From NCBI GenBank assembly GCA_051453625.1, contig JBOZIK010000001.1, forward strand, positions 35,193,982 through 35,257,981: 64,000 nucleotides of DNA, read 5' to 3'. The position numbers were made by a program, and so were the translations under genes. Positions 35,920 through 49,400 of the stretch are shown here, piece by piece. This DNA comes from Welwitschia mirabilis. Taxonomy: Eukaryota > Gnetophyta > Gnetopsida > Welwitschiales. The first letter of the stretch is position 1. Each line of letters opens with the position of its first letter. Under the pieces are notes generated by a model. It made no database searches. It saw only the letters and a program-made list of their open reading frames with translations, and was not told where the DNA came from.

Positions 35920-38480
35920 CGATTAATTATGAACTTACTTAATCAGACAATGCCTAATACTCAAGTTCTAGCATAACCTAATGAATCTTTCTACACTCAT
36001 CTACAAGTTGATCATCTATTTTGACATATTTCAAAGTGATTTTTTTTATTTTGGACGATCTTGAAGGAAGTGGCTTATGATTTTAATATCCTTTATCCTA
36101 GAATGTTGAATAAGATTCTTAGATATGTTGATAGAACTCTTATTGGCATAGTAGATTGGAATGTTTTTACTTTAACCTTTACTTCATCTAAATTACTTAG
36201 GCACAACAACTTATAGTAGTAATGTACTCACATTTAATGGTTAAGAATGTGCTTGAATTTTTCTTCATGTTATTCCATGATATCAATAATTATCCTAATA
36301 ATTAGTAACCTACATTGGTGCTTATCATGTCATCCTTATAAATTTCCTAATTTGCATCATAATACCAACCTAAATGAAGGTATAAGTCCTTTAAATATCA
36401 AAGGTTCTAATTAGTAGTATCTTTCAAATAATAAAATATTCTTTTAATGGTAGTAAGATGCAATTCTATAGGATGACTTTGGTAACATACAAAATCTCTA
36501 CACTTAAGATAATATCTAATCTACTAGTAATAAGATAAAGTAAATCATCAATCATACCTCTGTAAAGTATTTACTCAACCATCTTATCATTTTTATCTTT
36601 ATCTGATTCTGTGCTTTAATGTATTANNNNNNNNNNNNNNNNNNNNNNNNNNNNNNNNNNNNNNNNNNNNNNNNNNNNNNNNNNNNNNNNNNNNNNNNNN
36701 NNNNNNNNNNNNNNNNNNNNNNNNNNNNNNNNNNNNNNNNNNNNNNNNNNNNNNNNNNNNNNNTTCATTTCAAATTCAACTTGCATAGTGTTTACAAACT
36801 TTTTACACAATGATTCATTAGTGACAACAAATATAATATCATCTATATATATTTGCTAATAGTAAAGTTATTACCATCTATTTTTATAAATAAAGTAATA
36901 GTAGATGTATGTCTTAAAAGTTTCTCATACTAAGCTCTAGGGGCTTACTTAAGTTCATACAGAGCCTTTTCCAATTTATAAACATGATCTAACTCAAGTA
37001 AATTAAAAAAAACTTGAGGTTATTTAACATATATCTATTCTTGTATAAATCCATTCAAGAATACACTCTTGACATCTATCTGATAGATCTTTAATCCTTT
37101 AACATATGAAAATGTTAAAAGCATTATAATTGATTTCATACATGCTACTAATGCAAAAATTTCTTCGAAATAAATTCCTTCTTATTGGTTGTATCTTTTT
37201 ACAACTAGTCTTACTTTATTTCTAATAACATTATCATATTCATCTATCTTGTTTTTGAAAATACTTGGCTGCCTATTACTGATGTATTTGATGGCCTTAG
37301 ATGAGTTTCTAGACTTTACATCTTTTAAACTAGTTTAACTCTTCTTATATTGCTAGCATATTATGTTGATCACTTTTTGATTTATTGAAATTCTTAGATT
37401 CTATTTTATATGTTTAAGCTACAAATCCATAAAACTCTTTAGTATAAAGTTTTGTTTGTATGTTATCATAAGGACTATTAATTATGTTACTAGTCGATTG
37501 ACTTTTTTAGTTTAATCATTCATGATGAGGTTTTTCTTTTAGATTCTTCTTCCTTCTCCTCTTTATTATCTAATTATGCTAAAGGTTGTTAAAAGTTTGT
37601 TCAAGTTGTAAGGGTACATAGTCATCTTGTACATAAATAAAAGTAGATTTAGTAACATCAATTTTAATACTAATAGTTTTCTTTATCACTCATGTTCTTT
37701 TATTGAATAACTGATAGGCTTTATTAACCATTGAATATCCTAGAAAAATACCATTATCAATTTTGATGTCAAAATTTCTAAGCTTATATTTCTCATTTAG
37801 GATGAATCATTTGGAATCAAATACATGAAAATAACTTATTCAGGGTTTATTACCAAAGTAGAGCTGATATGAGGTTATAAAAGTAAAGCATCTTACCAAA
37901 ACAGTTTTGGAAATATAGAAAGTAGTGTTAGGAACCTATTAATTATTGTTTTTGCTATTTCATTTAGCACCAAGTTATTTCTTTTAGCTACTCCATTCCA
38001 TTATGTTATCCTTGAAGTAGAAGATTTATGAAATATACCAAACTTTTTGTAGAAGTCTCTAAACCTTACATTCTTGAATTTATTACCATTGTCACTCCTT
38101 ATTACTTTAATCCTATATCCTTTGTAATCCTATAACTTGATACACAACTTAGAGAAAATGTCAAAGGCCTAATCCTTAACTGTAAGAAAGGCTGCCCATG
38201 TAAAATGAGAATAATCATCAATATTAGTTAAATAATAGTTTTTCTTATGAAGACTTTTATAGGAAATGGATCAGCAATATTGAATTGTAGAAGGTATAAT
38301 AGATGTTCAATACTAATAGGATTTTTCTTAACAAATTTTAGTTTTGTTTGCTTTCTCTTCTAATAAACTTCACAATCCTAGTCATTAAAAGTTTGTAATT
38401 TTCTAAAGAGAATTATTATTATCTCTCTAAACATAAATTAGAAAATAATTTAATGTTAAGATAGTAGGAATAGATAGAAA
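35920..38480 (-). pseudogene. Ty1/copia pol remnant 1 (SIRE/Maximus-like)
   Basis: Read on the minus strand. Near 38400 comes the pre-integrase tail (CEVYxKRKQTKLKFVKKNP). Integrase follows with DDYSHFTWAAFLTVKD, SDNGNKFKNVRFRDFYKKFG and a WNGVAKRNN block (38250-37930). After an AT-rich linker comes RT with YKNRYM and INWKRLCMNLSKPLELSMR (37000-36920; family pattern 'KLEKALYGLKQAPRAWY'). RNase H follows with YLKDTTN, LISWNNMKKNSSTF, CEYITTISCCA (36460-36230) and the C-terminal KITLKYVKIDDL with MSVERF near 35960. Stops and frameshifts are many and a 137-N gap splits the RT region. Domain order (integrase before RT) proves copia. Confidence 0.8.
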
Positions 38481-39565
38481 ATTAAACATTATAAAGATCG
38501 CTGATATTATCTCATGAAGCATTACAAATTGACATACTTAAATGGAAGGGATTTGATAGATTAATAAGGCACTTTTATCCTAAGCAAGTTAAATGAGGTA
38601 GCATATCAATGTTTAGTTCATGAGATGAAAAATATGTAGAAACTCTCAAAAGAAGCTCTTTAAATGCCCAACTTAGTTATATGCCATTACAAAAGATCTA
38701 TAATTTCAAATGCACTATAGAGAATATTTAGGTAAAAAAATTTTAAATGTGGAAAGCATATTTTAAATAAAGTTTTTGTGTAAACATTTAAAAATATTTA
38801 TTAAAATTTAAAACAATTAGGAGTTAGTGCATTCTAAAATTTGTGAAACTATATCAATTAAGATGTTGAGAGATAGATGCTACTTCACCAATTTCATAGA
38901 TAACTACACCAAAAAGATGTGGATTAATTACTTTTTTCATATGTTATAAAATTGTAATTTTTCTAGACATGAAAAATGTTTTCTAAAAGTAAATCAAACT
39001 ACAAGATCAAGACATTTACATAGATAATAAAGGGAATTACATCTTTAAAGAATACTACCATTTAAAAAAATGTAACCAAATACCAAACAACAATTTTAGG
39101 AATACCATAACAAATTGGTGTAACTAAAGAAATAAATTATATTTATTTAGTTATGGTAAGAGTGACGTTCATGTATAAGAGAGTCTCTCCTACTTATATA
39201 TGAGATAAGGTGCTAAACACCTTAATGTAGATACTAAATTATCTATTAGAAAAGAGTAGATAAGCACTTAATGAATTTTAGATAGGCCACGATATAACCA
39301 GTACCTCTAAGCAAAGCATGAAGGATTCTTATTAGGTTAATGTGATATAAGAATTCTTAAGTTTAGGATGGGAGGTAGAGACCCTCTTAATGCAATGTTA
39401 TTATAGTAAATCTAAGGATCTTATTATCTTTGAATTAGGCTAATCTCTTATATAGTAATAACTACTTTAGTAAGCAAAATATAGTGGCATGTAAGACATG
39501 TTTTTTACTACTAAATTTGACTTAAAGTATTTGATAAAAACATTTATAAGATAATAGATAAGATC
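38481..39565. other. AT-rich stretch without recognised genes
   Basis: No motif is recognised on either strand. It may hold decayed LTR or integrase sequence of the flanking copia remnants. Confidence 0.5.
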
Positions 39566-41150
39566 ATGAACAATCATGTGCATAATCTCATAGGTCATGA
39601 AAATCATAAAGCATGTTACATTCTAAAGAAAATTGCATTAGATGAAGTAAACAGGTTTGACGCTTTTAGTGGTAATTATTTCTATAAAGTAAGAGAGAAA
39701 AATGAGGGATATTTTTATACTTACCTTAATTATAGTCCAAAACCAACTCGTTTTACAGAGATAACTATAAATCTTAAATAAAGACATGTAAAACCCATGA
39801 ATTATAAATCATTAATTAATAATAATACATGGGAGATGATAAACATACTTCTCAGTAGAAAAGTGGTAAGGGAAAAATTAATGTTTAGAAACAAATGTAA
39901 ATCAAATGAAACACTTAATGGGTGTAAGGAAAAATTGGTACCAAAAGGTCTTATGTAAAAATAAGGCATTAAATATAAAGAAGTCTTTTCACCTATAGCT
40001 AAGTAATATATCATTTAAAAATTAGTTAATATGGCATCTTACACAGGATGGAAGATACATTAGCTTGATGTAAATACTACATTCATAAATGGATATCTAA
40101 CATAAATATTTATATAACTAAAATAGAAGGTATTGAGTTAAAATGCTTAAGCATAAAATGTGCATATTGAAGAACTCTTTATATAACTTAAAGTAGGCAT
40201 CAAACTTCTAGTACTTTAAAATAAAGAAACCTTAATAGGATTAGAACTTGACATGTGCAAATACTAGAAAACAAAGGTAATTTTTTAATCAAATGTTAAA
40301 AGAAGAACAACACATGTATTATCATGTTTATAATTAATATTTTAATGATTACAAATCATGGAAAGATAATTTAGAGTGAAAAGAAATTTTTAATCACATA
40401 ATTAAAATAATTAGTATTAGATTGCTGAGATACTACATAAGTATGAGAATATTTTTTTAAAAAATGAATGATTTCCTTATCTTTGATGAAATACATTAGT
40501 GATATGTTGGAAAGGCTTAGAATAGATAATTAAAAAATAATTATAACACCAATAGAGAGAAATATTAAATTAATTATAGATGAAAACTCTATAAATGCTA
40601 ATGAAGCTCTTTATCATAGATTAGTTAAAGTCTTATATATGTCACTAATATTTAACTTGATGTATCCTATGTAATTAAAATATTTACGAGATATATTGAA
40701 AAATCCACCCAAAACAATTACCACTTTGTGGTATAAGTTTCTTGGTACTTGAAGAAAATATAAGACCTTACTTTACTATAACAAATACAATGGAAAATTT
40801 GAATTACAAACATTTTTAGATTTAAACTTTGATGAATGTCAAAATACTTAGAGATCAATAATATATTATCTAAAATTTTATGGAAATGTTATTATTTTAT
40901 GAACATCCAAGTCGTAAAACATAAATGTAGGTTGTATAGAAAAAGTAAATATGTAATTCATTTGAAAGTAAGAAAAAAACATCTTATATATGCAAATGTT
41001 ATTACAAAATTTGGACATTAACTATAAAGGGTTAATAAACGTACATGTGGTTAATAAATTCGCTATAAATAAGATGACAAATCTATTATTCTATTGTTAT
41101 ATGAAACACATTTTAAAAAAATATTTACATGACAAAAGAACTTTACTTTA
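39566..41150 (+). pseudogene. Ty1/copia pol remnant 2 (RT and RNase H)
   Basis: An open piece (39566-39781) ends NYSPKPTRFTEITINLK. The same reading continues past one stop as NNNTWEMINILLSRKVV, then KCKSNETLNGCKEKLVPKGL, EVFSPIAK and ASYTGWKIHxLDVNTTFING (about 39820-40105). This is the N-terminal copia RT block ('NKTWELV...KARLVAKG...TFAPVA...W.I.QLDV..AFLNG'). RNase H fragments follow: YLRDILKNPPKT near 40690 and NVHVVNKFAINKMTN near 41040, matching the 'I..DN.SAI..AKNP..H.R.KHID' block. The catalytic YxDD region is not readable. Many stops are present. Confidence 0.8.
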
Positions 41151-41287
41151 TTCTATCTTTAGTAGGTTACAGATATTCTAACAAATCTTCTTTTATGGGC
41201 TAGGATTAAAGAGTTTAAAGATTAGATAAAAATAAGTAATACATTCTTTTAGAGTTTCCTTTTTTCCTTTATCATCCACATCTTTTT

Positions 41288-41289
<2 letters not shown>

Positions 41290-41385
<96 letters not shown>

Positions 41386-41406
41386 CGCGCGTGCGCGCGC
41401 GTGCGC
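41290..41406. repeat. (CT)n-(GT)n-(GC)n compound microsatellite
   Basis: About 25 CT units, then about 21 GT units, then a gcgcgcgtgcgcgcgcgtgc tail. The last 65 bases alternate purine and pyrimidine. Bases 41407-42850 are AT-rich with no recognised feature. Confidence 0.95.
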
Positions 41407-42849
41407 AAATTTCATGATTAGCTGTATTGCAATTTCAACTACTTAACCAACTAAATGTCAAGGTTAAAGTTGTCTTTAGGAACTCTAGTTTCCTTGAGAA
41501 TTATATCTATGTATGTTTATGTACATGTGTGTATATGCAATTTAGGTTTTATGATATTTATTTAGATATGTCAATCTTTCCATGGATGATTGAAGATTTA
41601 AGACTCCATTATAATCACATATGATAACATCAAAAACATTTATGATAGCTAAGGTTAAATTATTATAATGTATTTCTAAAATAAAAATGGTGGTGTGAAT
41701 GTATTAATGAAACAAATTAAATTTTAAATCCATCAATTATTGGGTGTCTTATTTGAAAATGGAATTTTGTATGATTTTTGATTATTTTATTATGGAGTCT
41801 TAAGTTGACCTTTTTTTAATAGAGATATTTTTACTTGACTGATAAAGTTTTCAATTTAATTTTTAATATTTCTTTTTTCTCTTAACTTTGTATAACTTTG
41901 ATTAACTAATATCACCTTTCATTAAAATATAAGTTTCATGATTTATCATGTCATTACATAATTTGGGGTCATAGTTAAGAAAAATTAATTATACATATTT
42001 TTAAATTAATCTTAAGAAACACTTACTTAGTTATAAAGTAATTTATTCTTAATTAGTTCAATTACTCATGAAACATTCTCATGAATTTTAGCATTATGTT
42101 AAATTTCTTCTTATAATTGAATCAATAGTCTTCATCTTTGTCGTAAAAACATGTTTAAAAATTAATCTTATCATAATATCTAAAGATGTATTACATAATA
42201 TTTCATATAGAATTCATTAATCATAATTTCATTATTTGGATTCTATGATGAAGATAAGAATTCATGATTAATAATTACACCTTAATTCATTTTCCATGTA
42301 AAATGGCATTAGTTTATGAAACACTTCCTTTTCATTCAAAAATTATAAGTCTTATAAGAGTATTCTTAGTTTCTTAGTCATTAGACCTCTTCTTTTCTTT
42401 ACTGTTTTATTAGATTCGGTGATCTTATAGCCTTAGATATTGTGCGAATTTTGTAAAATTATTTCCTTCAAGTTATTTAGTAGGCTTATTGTCCTTTATT
42501 TTATTATTGTAATGTGCTTAACATCTATAAAGGTTATTGTCATTATTCTTCCTTAAACTTGTTAATAGTGTTAAATTTCTTGGTTGTATTAGTGAAACTT
42601 GAATTTTAATTCCCTTTATCTCTTCCTAACGAGATGTCTGATGCAGTGTTATTTTCATTTTTGATGATAGGCTTAATTTATAACTTACTCTTATTATATA
42701 AATAACCAATTACTTATGCTTTTTATATTTTAATACATGCAATATAGGTTTAAAGTAAATTCCATGGATTTTTCTTTAAATATCATTAATATATTAGCAA
42801 TGCATTTTATAATAGATCTTGTTAAATGCACTAAGTTACTAATCATTTT

Positions 42850-44200
42850 TCACATAAAATGTATAAGCTACTAGATCTCCTTTAAGATCAAGCTTATGCC
42901 TAATATCAAGACAGGCTTTTCCTAGAAGATAATATCTCATTCCACTGAATTCTAGTATTTTCATGAGGTACTTAGTCTATCACAGGTATATTTCCTATTT
43001 CTTTTGAAAAATATTCATTCCCATGATATAGTTTGCTAAACATAATATGGACAACTCAAATTTTATAGCTAGTTAATTGGTTAAGTTTTTAACTTATGAT
43101 ACATTTAGATACATAACTAATAGACCATCAACATGGAAAACAAGAAATGTTAAGTGTACATTTAATTTTATTAGTATACTTAAACTAGTATATGAGGTAT
43201 ACTTCTTAAATGCAAAATTAAAAAGAAGTCTTACAAAAACAATCATACTGGACTCTAAAAACCTATATTTTTTTAATATAGGGGCTTATTTAATTTTTCA
43301 AATAGGATTGTATTTTTTCTCATCTTGAGATTTAGTATTGCTATCATTAGGAAGTTTCACATAAATTTTGTCTTTTGAATTATCATATAGATATGTTAGT
43401 TTAGTATTGATTTGAAATATCTTATAATTTCACATTACTAGTAAATTGATAAGCTTTTAACTTTTATTATTATGATGTAAGTATTTCATTATAATCTATT
43501 GTAGTGGCATATGAAGATACTATATTATTAATATAATCTTGTAATTCTTCAAATTTACAAATTGATCAATCTCTATTATGAAAACCCAGCTAAACTTAAT
43601 GATATTGTTATGCTTTTTATTCTTTTTTATAGTTTGGTATAGAAATTACTTCCACACATATCTTTTCATTAGCATTCATATTTCTTATTCATATTCTCTC
43701 TTTTTTCCTTTATAAGTATAACACCTCATCGATTTGGGCATTTGCACTATGAGATGCATAAGAAAGATTATACCTACATATTCTATGAATTTAGTTTTTT
43801 CTTATGCCTATTATATTTTTAATATTCTTATATGAATTTTTTTACTTGTCATTATTAATATCATATTCTTCCAATTTAGCCTCTTAGATTTCCTTTCACT
43901 ATCCTCATTATTATAGGTATCTTCATTAATATCGTGAGCTATGTCCACTGATTTTTCATGGAATTTTAATTTCATGATAGATTACTCCCACTATTAGTGA
44001 TGCCTCTTATATTATAATGGTTTCTAAGATATTCATTTTATTCAAGGTTTCTTGTAGTTGTATTAACATCAAATCTAGCTTCCTTGAATATCACATCCCG
44101 AGTTCTAACTATCTTCTTTCTAAAAGAGATTCATAGCTAGTATTCATTTTCATGTTTTATACAAAAGATGAAGATTCCAATCTTAGAATTAACCTTAGAT
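42850..44200 (-). pseudogene. Ty1/copia pol remnant 3 (integrase end and RT)
   Basis: Minus-strand reading. VRTRDVIFKEARFDV (about 44110-44067) is the end-of-integrase 'SRDV.F.E' block. It is followed by an acidic linker (DINEDTYNNEDSERKSK), then RT: DKIYVKLPNDS (about 43360), LKRSLTK on the opposite frame, LIKLNVHLTFLVFHVDGLLV (43180-43112; YxDD is now HVDG), and CLANYIMGMNIFQKK (about 43055-43010; family pattern 'L..A..ILGM.I..D'). No RNase H is certain. The copy is independent of remnants 1 and 2, since the blocks overlap in content. Bases 44201-45300 hold nothing else I recognise. Confidence 0.7.
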
Positions 44201-45310
44201 ATTGCTTTGTCATTGAATGTAAAAATATGATATATGTTCTAAAGTCCTTACGTTATGCATTTCAATTTTTAAGTTATTCCATAATTTTATTGACACATGA
44301 ACTTCTATCTCTTTTGCAAATATCTTATTAATTTTTATGTATCCTAGACATGATAATCTCCTTTCGCCATTCCACTCTTATCTTAGGATGCTTAAGCATG
44401 AGCCTTGTGATTTACAATCTCTTAATAAATGTTTTATATTATCTCTCAATATCATTACATTTCAAGATTATAATAAATACTTGTATCTTAGCAATCTTCA
44501 ATTTCGTTTGGTTTTAAAGAAGCTTACCAAATTTCAAGAATATTTCTAGCACCTGGTTGTTATGCTTCATAGTGCATACTCATGTTATTTGGGTATAAAC
44601 ATACACATGCAATAAATAAAAGTTTTTACCTATACTTGAAGTGACCTTTTCATAGGATCCAACATTACAATATATAACTGCAAGTGGCCTTGATACCTTC
44701 CATTCAAAAAGTTTTGACTTAGCTATCTTTATGTATTTATCCTTCTAATATGAATCACAACATTGAGTACTTACATTTCATGGCTTAGTTTTATGATGTT
44801 TCTTAAGGATGTAATACAATATGTTACATTTACATGACTGAAAGTTTGATTCCAAAGATTAGCATCAACATTATAGATACGACACAATTATTATATATAG
44901 GGTTATTTCTAGAATAACCATTTTTATTAATTCTAAAATTAAAATATGTAATTTTTGAAATTTATTATTTTACATTGGGTCTTTTCACTTTGGGTCTTTT
45001 CACTCTCCAATTTCATAATAACTTTGTTGAAGGAGAGTTTCAGACCCCAAATTCTAATAGCAATGTAAGAATTTTGATATTTAAATTAATTAGTGAATTG
45101 TTGATTATCATGTCACATTAAAGCTTAAGAATTTCAACATGTATATAAAATAAACAGGTGGCTTTGTTAAATGTTCTTTTAGAATTTGAAAAAAGAAAAA
45201 AAAGGAGGAAACTAGTGCATGTCCACTTGTGTGTGCATAACATAGTTGTAAGCCATAGTGGAAGATAAATAATTTTATAAATACAATACGTATGTTAATG
45301 GAAAGAGTAA

Positions 45311-45376
45311 GGTCCTGCCTTATTGGTTAGTTCATTTGCCTTAATACCAAAGATTTAGGTTTAAACATGGGTAGTG
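45311..45376 (+). repeat. tRNA-like sequence, possible SINE head
   Basis: An A-box-like ATTGGTTAGTTCATTTGCC and a B-box-like AGGTTTAAACATGGG are spaced as in a tRNA gene. There are no convincing acceptor or anticodon stems, so this is not a functional tRNA. It may be a degenerate tRNA-derived SINE lying downstream of the ARID-HMG gene. Confidence 0.35.
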
Positions 45377-45897
45377 GTGGAAAACCAACACACTCTTCTT
45401 AAGACTAGCTAATAAAGTTCCGTGTAGCTAAATTGGCAACTGAATTCACAATGAATTTGGGTCTTTCATAATCTTCCATGACTTGCTTGGCATTGAATCT
45501 CAAAGTGCCTACTTCCACATTTATTTTTTACAAATTAATTGTCAACATGGTTGAATTATGTTTCAAAGATGGTCTTTCCGTATTTGTGATCACTAAAAAA
45601 TAATCCCTTAATGGTGCTATATATAACAAGAAAGCACCATATCTTGCACAAGGTAATTCAAAGCTAGATTTTGAAAGCAAATGGAATTTAACTGAACCTG
45701 GAAGTGCAGCAGATTACCAGAACATAACACGTGGAAGCAATACACAATGAAACGCTGCATTGACATGTCAGACAATGATAATTAGTAGAATCTGCAACTA
45801 GACTTGTCAAACAAATAAAATAGAAGTCTTCACAATGCTTTTTCGTAGGAAGGGTCATTAAGAAACACAGACATGTTATATGTCATACTCTATGCAT

Positions 45898-45903
45898 TTT
45901 ATT
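45898..45903 (-). terminator. Candidate poly(A) signal of the ARID-HMG gene
   Basis: AATAAA on the minus strand, about 500 bases after the stop codon at 46406. The stretch 45904-46405 has a higher GC content than the surrounding repeats and is a plausible 3' UTR. An open frame of 96 codons inside it (45883-46173, minus) has no recognisable product. Confidence 0.45.
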
Positions 45904-46405
45904 TAGCAAGAAAATAAAATGTCCAGAATCAACATTAAGAATCCGTTCCAGAAAAAAACAGAATCGCCTTCCACATTCATTAATCCTTGGAACGCCCACA
46001 CAAGGGAAAACATTGCATTTGCAGTCCATTTTCAGAAAACAATTTTTCACTTTCCATTTCTTTTTCCCTGAGCGAAAACAGGTTGTCCAACGTAATAAAA
46101 CCATCAAGCCAAGGAATTTGGATTCCAGTTTAACCAGCTTGCAAAATCTATGGCAAATTGAGTACTGCTTCAAAATTTCAGACTTCAGCTACACCCTGTC
46201 ACTAAGAGTCACAGGTTTCTGCAACTTAACGTTCCCCTAGTTGTAGGATTTGACCCGGACACAAACTATAGATATATCAATCAGAAGAAATGCTAACTTA
46301 GAATCTGGTTCTTTAATTGTTGCAACTTAAGGAAACCTGTATAGAAATGAAATCCAACAAGCATAACAGAGTACTGAAGTTGCACCAAATCTTTGGATTC
46401 CTTGC

Positions 46406-49400
46406 TTAGTGGTCTGCATTATCATCATCCAGAAAATTTGTTACTGCAGAAGTCTTGATATCTGTTAATAGAGCCGAGTCATTTCCCATTGTAGTATTGG
46501 AACCATCAAATGTGTCTATGTTTTCATTAAAATCACTCTGAAGTTTCAGCAACGCTTGCTGCGTTGAATCATTGAAATATGATGGCTGAGTTGGTAAGTT
46601 ACCCACTGTGTTATTAAAAGTACTTTGTTCATTTACAAACGAACTCTCCTGAATATTTTTATGATTAGGCCAGTGCAGATCTGTCGAAGGATTCACATCC
46701 GTTGATTGAGCTGGAATACTTTGAGGGTTGAGATCCAAATTGCTTGGCTCTACATTCATAGGAATTGGACAATCTCCATGTGATGATTCAGTTGGTAACT
46801 CACCAATCCTGGCATCAAAGGTGCCTTGTTCATTTACAAACGAACTCTCCTGAAAATTTTCATGGTTAGTCCAACACAGNNNNNNNNNNNNNNNNNNNNN
46901 NNNNNNNNNNNNNNNNNNNNNNNNNNNNNNNNNNNNNNNNNNNNNNNNNNNNNNNNNNNNNNNNNNNNNNNNNNNNNNNACAAACGAACTCTCCTGAACA
47001 TTTTCATGGTTAGGCCAACACAGTTCTGTGGAAGGATTCACATCTGTTGATTGAGCTGGAATACTTTCAATTGTGAAATTGTCATCCCCATGTGATGGTT
47101 GAGTTGGAAAGTCACCCATTCTGGCATCAAAACTGCTGTGATCATTTGTAAGCGATCTCTCGTGAACATCTTCATGATTGGGACAATGCAGTTCTGTAGA
47201 AGGATTCGCATCTGCTAGTTGAGCTGCTGCAATACTTTCACTTTTGAAATTCAAATTGCTTGGTTCGATCTTGATAGACAACTGAGACGTAGACACACTG
47301 GACATTCGCATCGGAGAAGGTTGCTGGCCCGCGAATGAGGTTGAATTTACATTAGCATTACCTTTTTCTTTGTATTCTTTGAGTTCTCTTTGATACCTTT
47401 CCTTATCCTTTTGGCCAAGATCCCTGTATATCTAAGGGGAACAAAAAGGAAAAGTCCACGGATGTATCGAAAAATTAATTCATCCACTGTACACAGAAAT
47501 GTTCTTGAAATAATATGCGTATTATTCAAAACATAATGGTCATCTTACAGCTTTTTCCTCATCACGTAGCTTATTCCACATCTCCCCTATTGTTTTGCTG
47601 AGCTCTCTATCCTTCTCAGAATTTGAAGCTCTACGCTGAGCATGTATCTTAGCAAAAAAGAAGTTGTAGCCACTCCGATTTGGTTTGGGATGATTTGGAT
47701 CCGTTTTCCAGATACGCTGCCTTTTCTTCTGTCGAGTTCTTTCAGTTGAAGGAGAAGGATTCAAGCTATTCAGAGTGTTAACAGGTGTGTTAAAAGGTGA
47801 TACACCTGCATATTGTGCGTCAGGAGTTGCAAGTCCCGAATGATATAAAACCCCTTTTAAGATAGTAGAGCCCTGCTTTATTGTTGCAACATATCCATAA
47901 TCAAACTTTCCATCGATAACGCCTACTACAGAAGTTGATGCACTTGGATTAACTAAGAAAGAAGACAACAAAAATATGAAGTCAGCAAAGCAAAGCTTAT
48001 AATGTTTTTCAACACTAAGAAAATCATTTTTCTTTTTGTATAATTGCACCAATTGGACAAAGACTTCATCCAGAGGTGAGCTCCTGTTTCTTACTCTCTT
48101 GATTTCTAAAGCTGATTCTTTAAATCAAGAGTTACAGAATACCAAAGAGAAGACAGGTTAAAATGCTTAAGTTGCAGAGGTAAAATATAGACACAACACG
48201 CAAGCAAAAATCTGAATACTCACCAACACTTTGATCTTGTGGTTTGAAGTAAGTTTGTTCAACAACATTCAGAAGCTTCATATAGTAATGGCGCAACATG
48301 CGTGGAAGATCTTTCTGTGGCATATTAAATGCTGCTGCTATCTCATTCAATGTCTTCGTTTTGTTTGCCTACAATATAGTCCAGAGAACTTTTTAATGAA
48401 ACCAAATAAAAGCATAAAATAACACGCTCCATTGTTCAAACATAGGTCCCATTGGACTTATATTTTGCAGAGGAAGATCTCAAGCAGTTTCACAAATTCA
48501 GAAGTTTAGGACTAAAATATCGCTCTAATTACTAAGCCCCAGCACTCCGAATTATAATGTGTCCCTTAAATTTATAAAGTTACATGCACAAGGTTGATAT
48601 GCAGTGGTATTGGACGTAGAAATTCAGAGTATTGTATAACAATTTTAGAATGCAGTTATGATGGTAATGAATTCTTAAAACACATGATGTACATGTCAGT
48701 CATTAGTTTATGTCATTTAAAAAAGTCGTGGAGAAGACATTACACATAAAAAGTGGTTGTAAAATATTGGTAATTATTTTTTAAAAAAATTATTTATTAA
48801 TTTTATTAGTTATAAATAATACAAGCTTAAAAATCTAAAATTACATACACAACTTTTTGATACAAAATATTATTAATTATTTAAAAAATGTGAGAATTAT
48901 TAATTCCATAAGAGTTACAAATTCTAGAAACCAAAAAAATTAAAGTGATAAAATTACAAAGCATTTCATATGTACCACTATGTTGGAATCTAATTATTAT
49001 GTCAATGTCTCAAATCTACCTTTTTGTAATTGCTTTATTCTCTATTCTTTGTCAATTATGTCTCATGCAGATATTTAGTCATGGTTATGTGTCATCAACT
49101 TTTGAAAATGTCACCTCACAAAAGACATAAAGCCTAAGGGTTTTTTAAGTTAAATGCCATCCAATTATATAGGCATGTTACCAATGATGTAAATGTCAAG
49201 GAGACACTTTATTATGAAAAGATAAAATGTTGGTGTAAATTGTTGACAATTATTTTTTTAAAAAAAATGTGAGAATTATTATTTCATTAGAATTGTAAAT
49301 AGTGTAAGCTAAAAAGAACTTAAATTAAGCAACTGAGAAGGCATTTGATGGGCATATATAAGTTTGAAGCCAATAACTATGTCAATGTCTCAATTATACC

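Noticed and set aside
39802-40014. 70-codon minus-strand frame
   Set aside because: Antisense of the plus-strand copia RT block (NNTWEM...).
45311-45376. Functional tRNA gene
   Set aside because: A and B boxes are recognisable but the stems do not pair; kept only as a tRNA-like repeat.
45883-46240. Open frames of 96 (minus) and 75 (plus) codons after the ARID-HMG stop
   Set aside because: No recognisable domain; best explained as 3' UTR.
48132-48223. Extension of exon 3 past 48224
   Set aside because: A clear GTGAGT donor lies at 48223; the extension is intron sequence, and joining to exon 4 restores the ARID-HMG frame.
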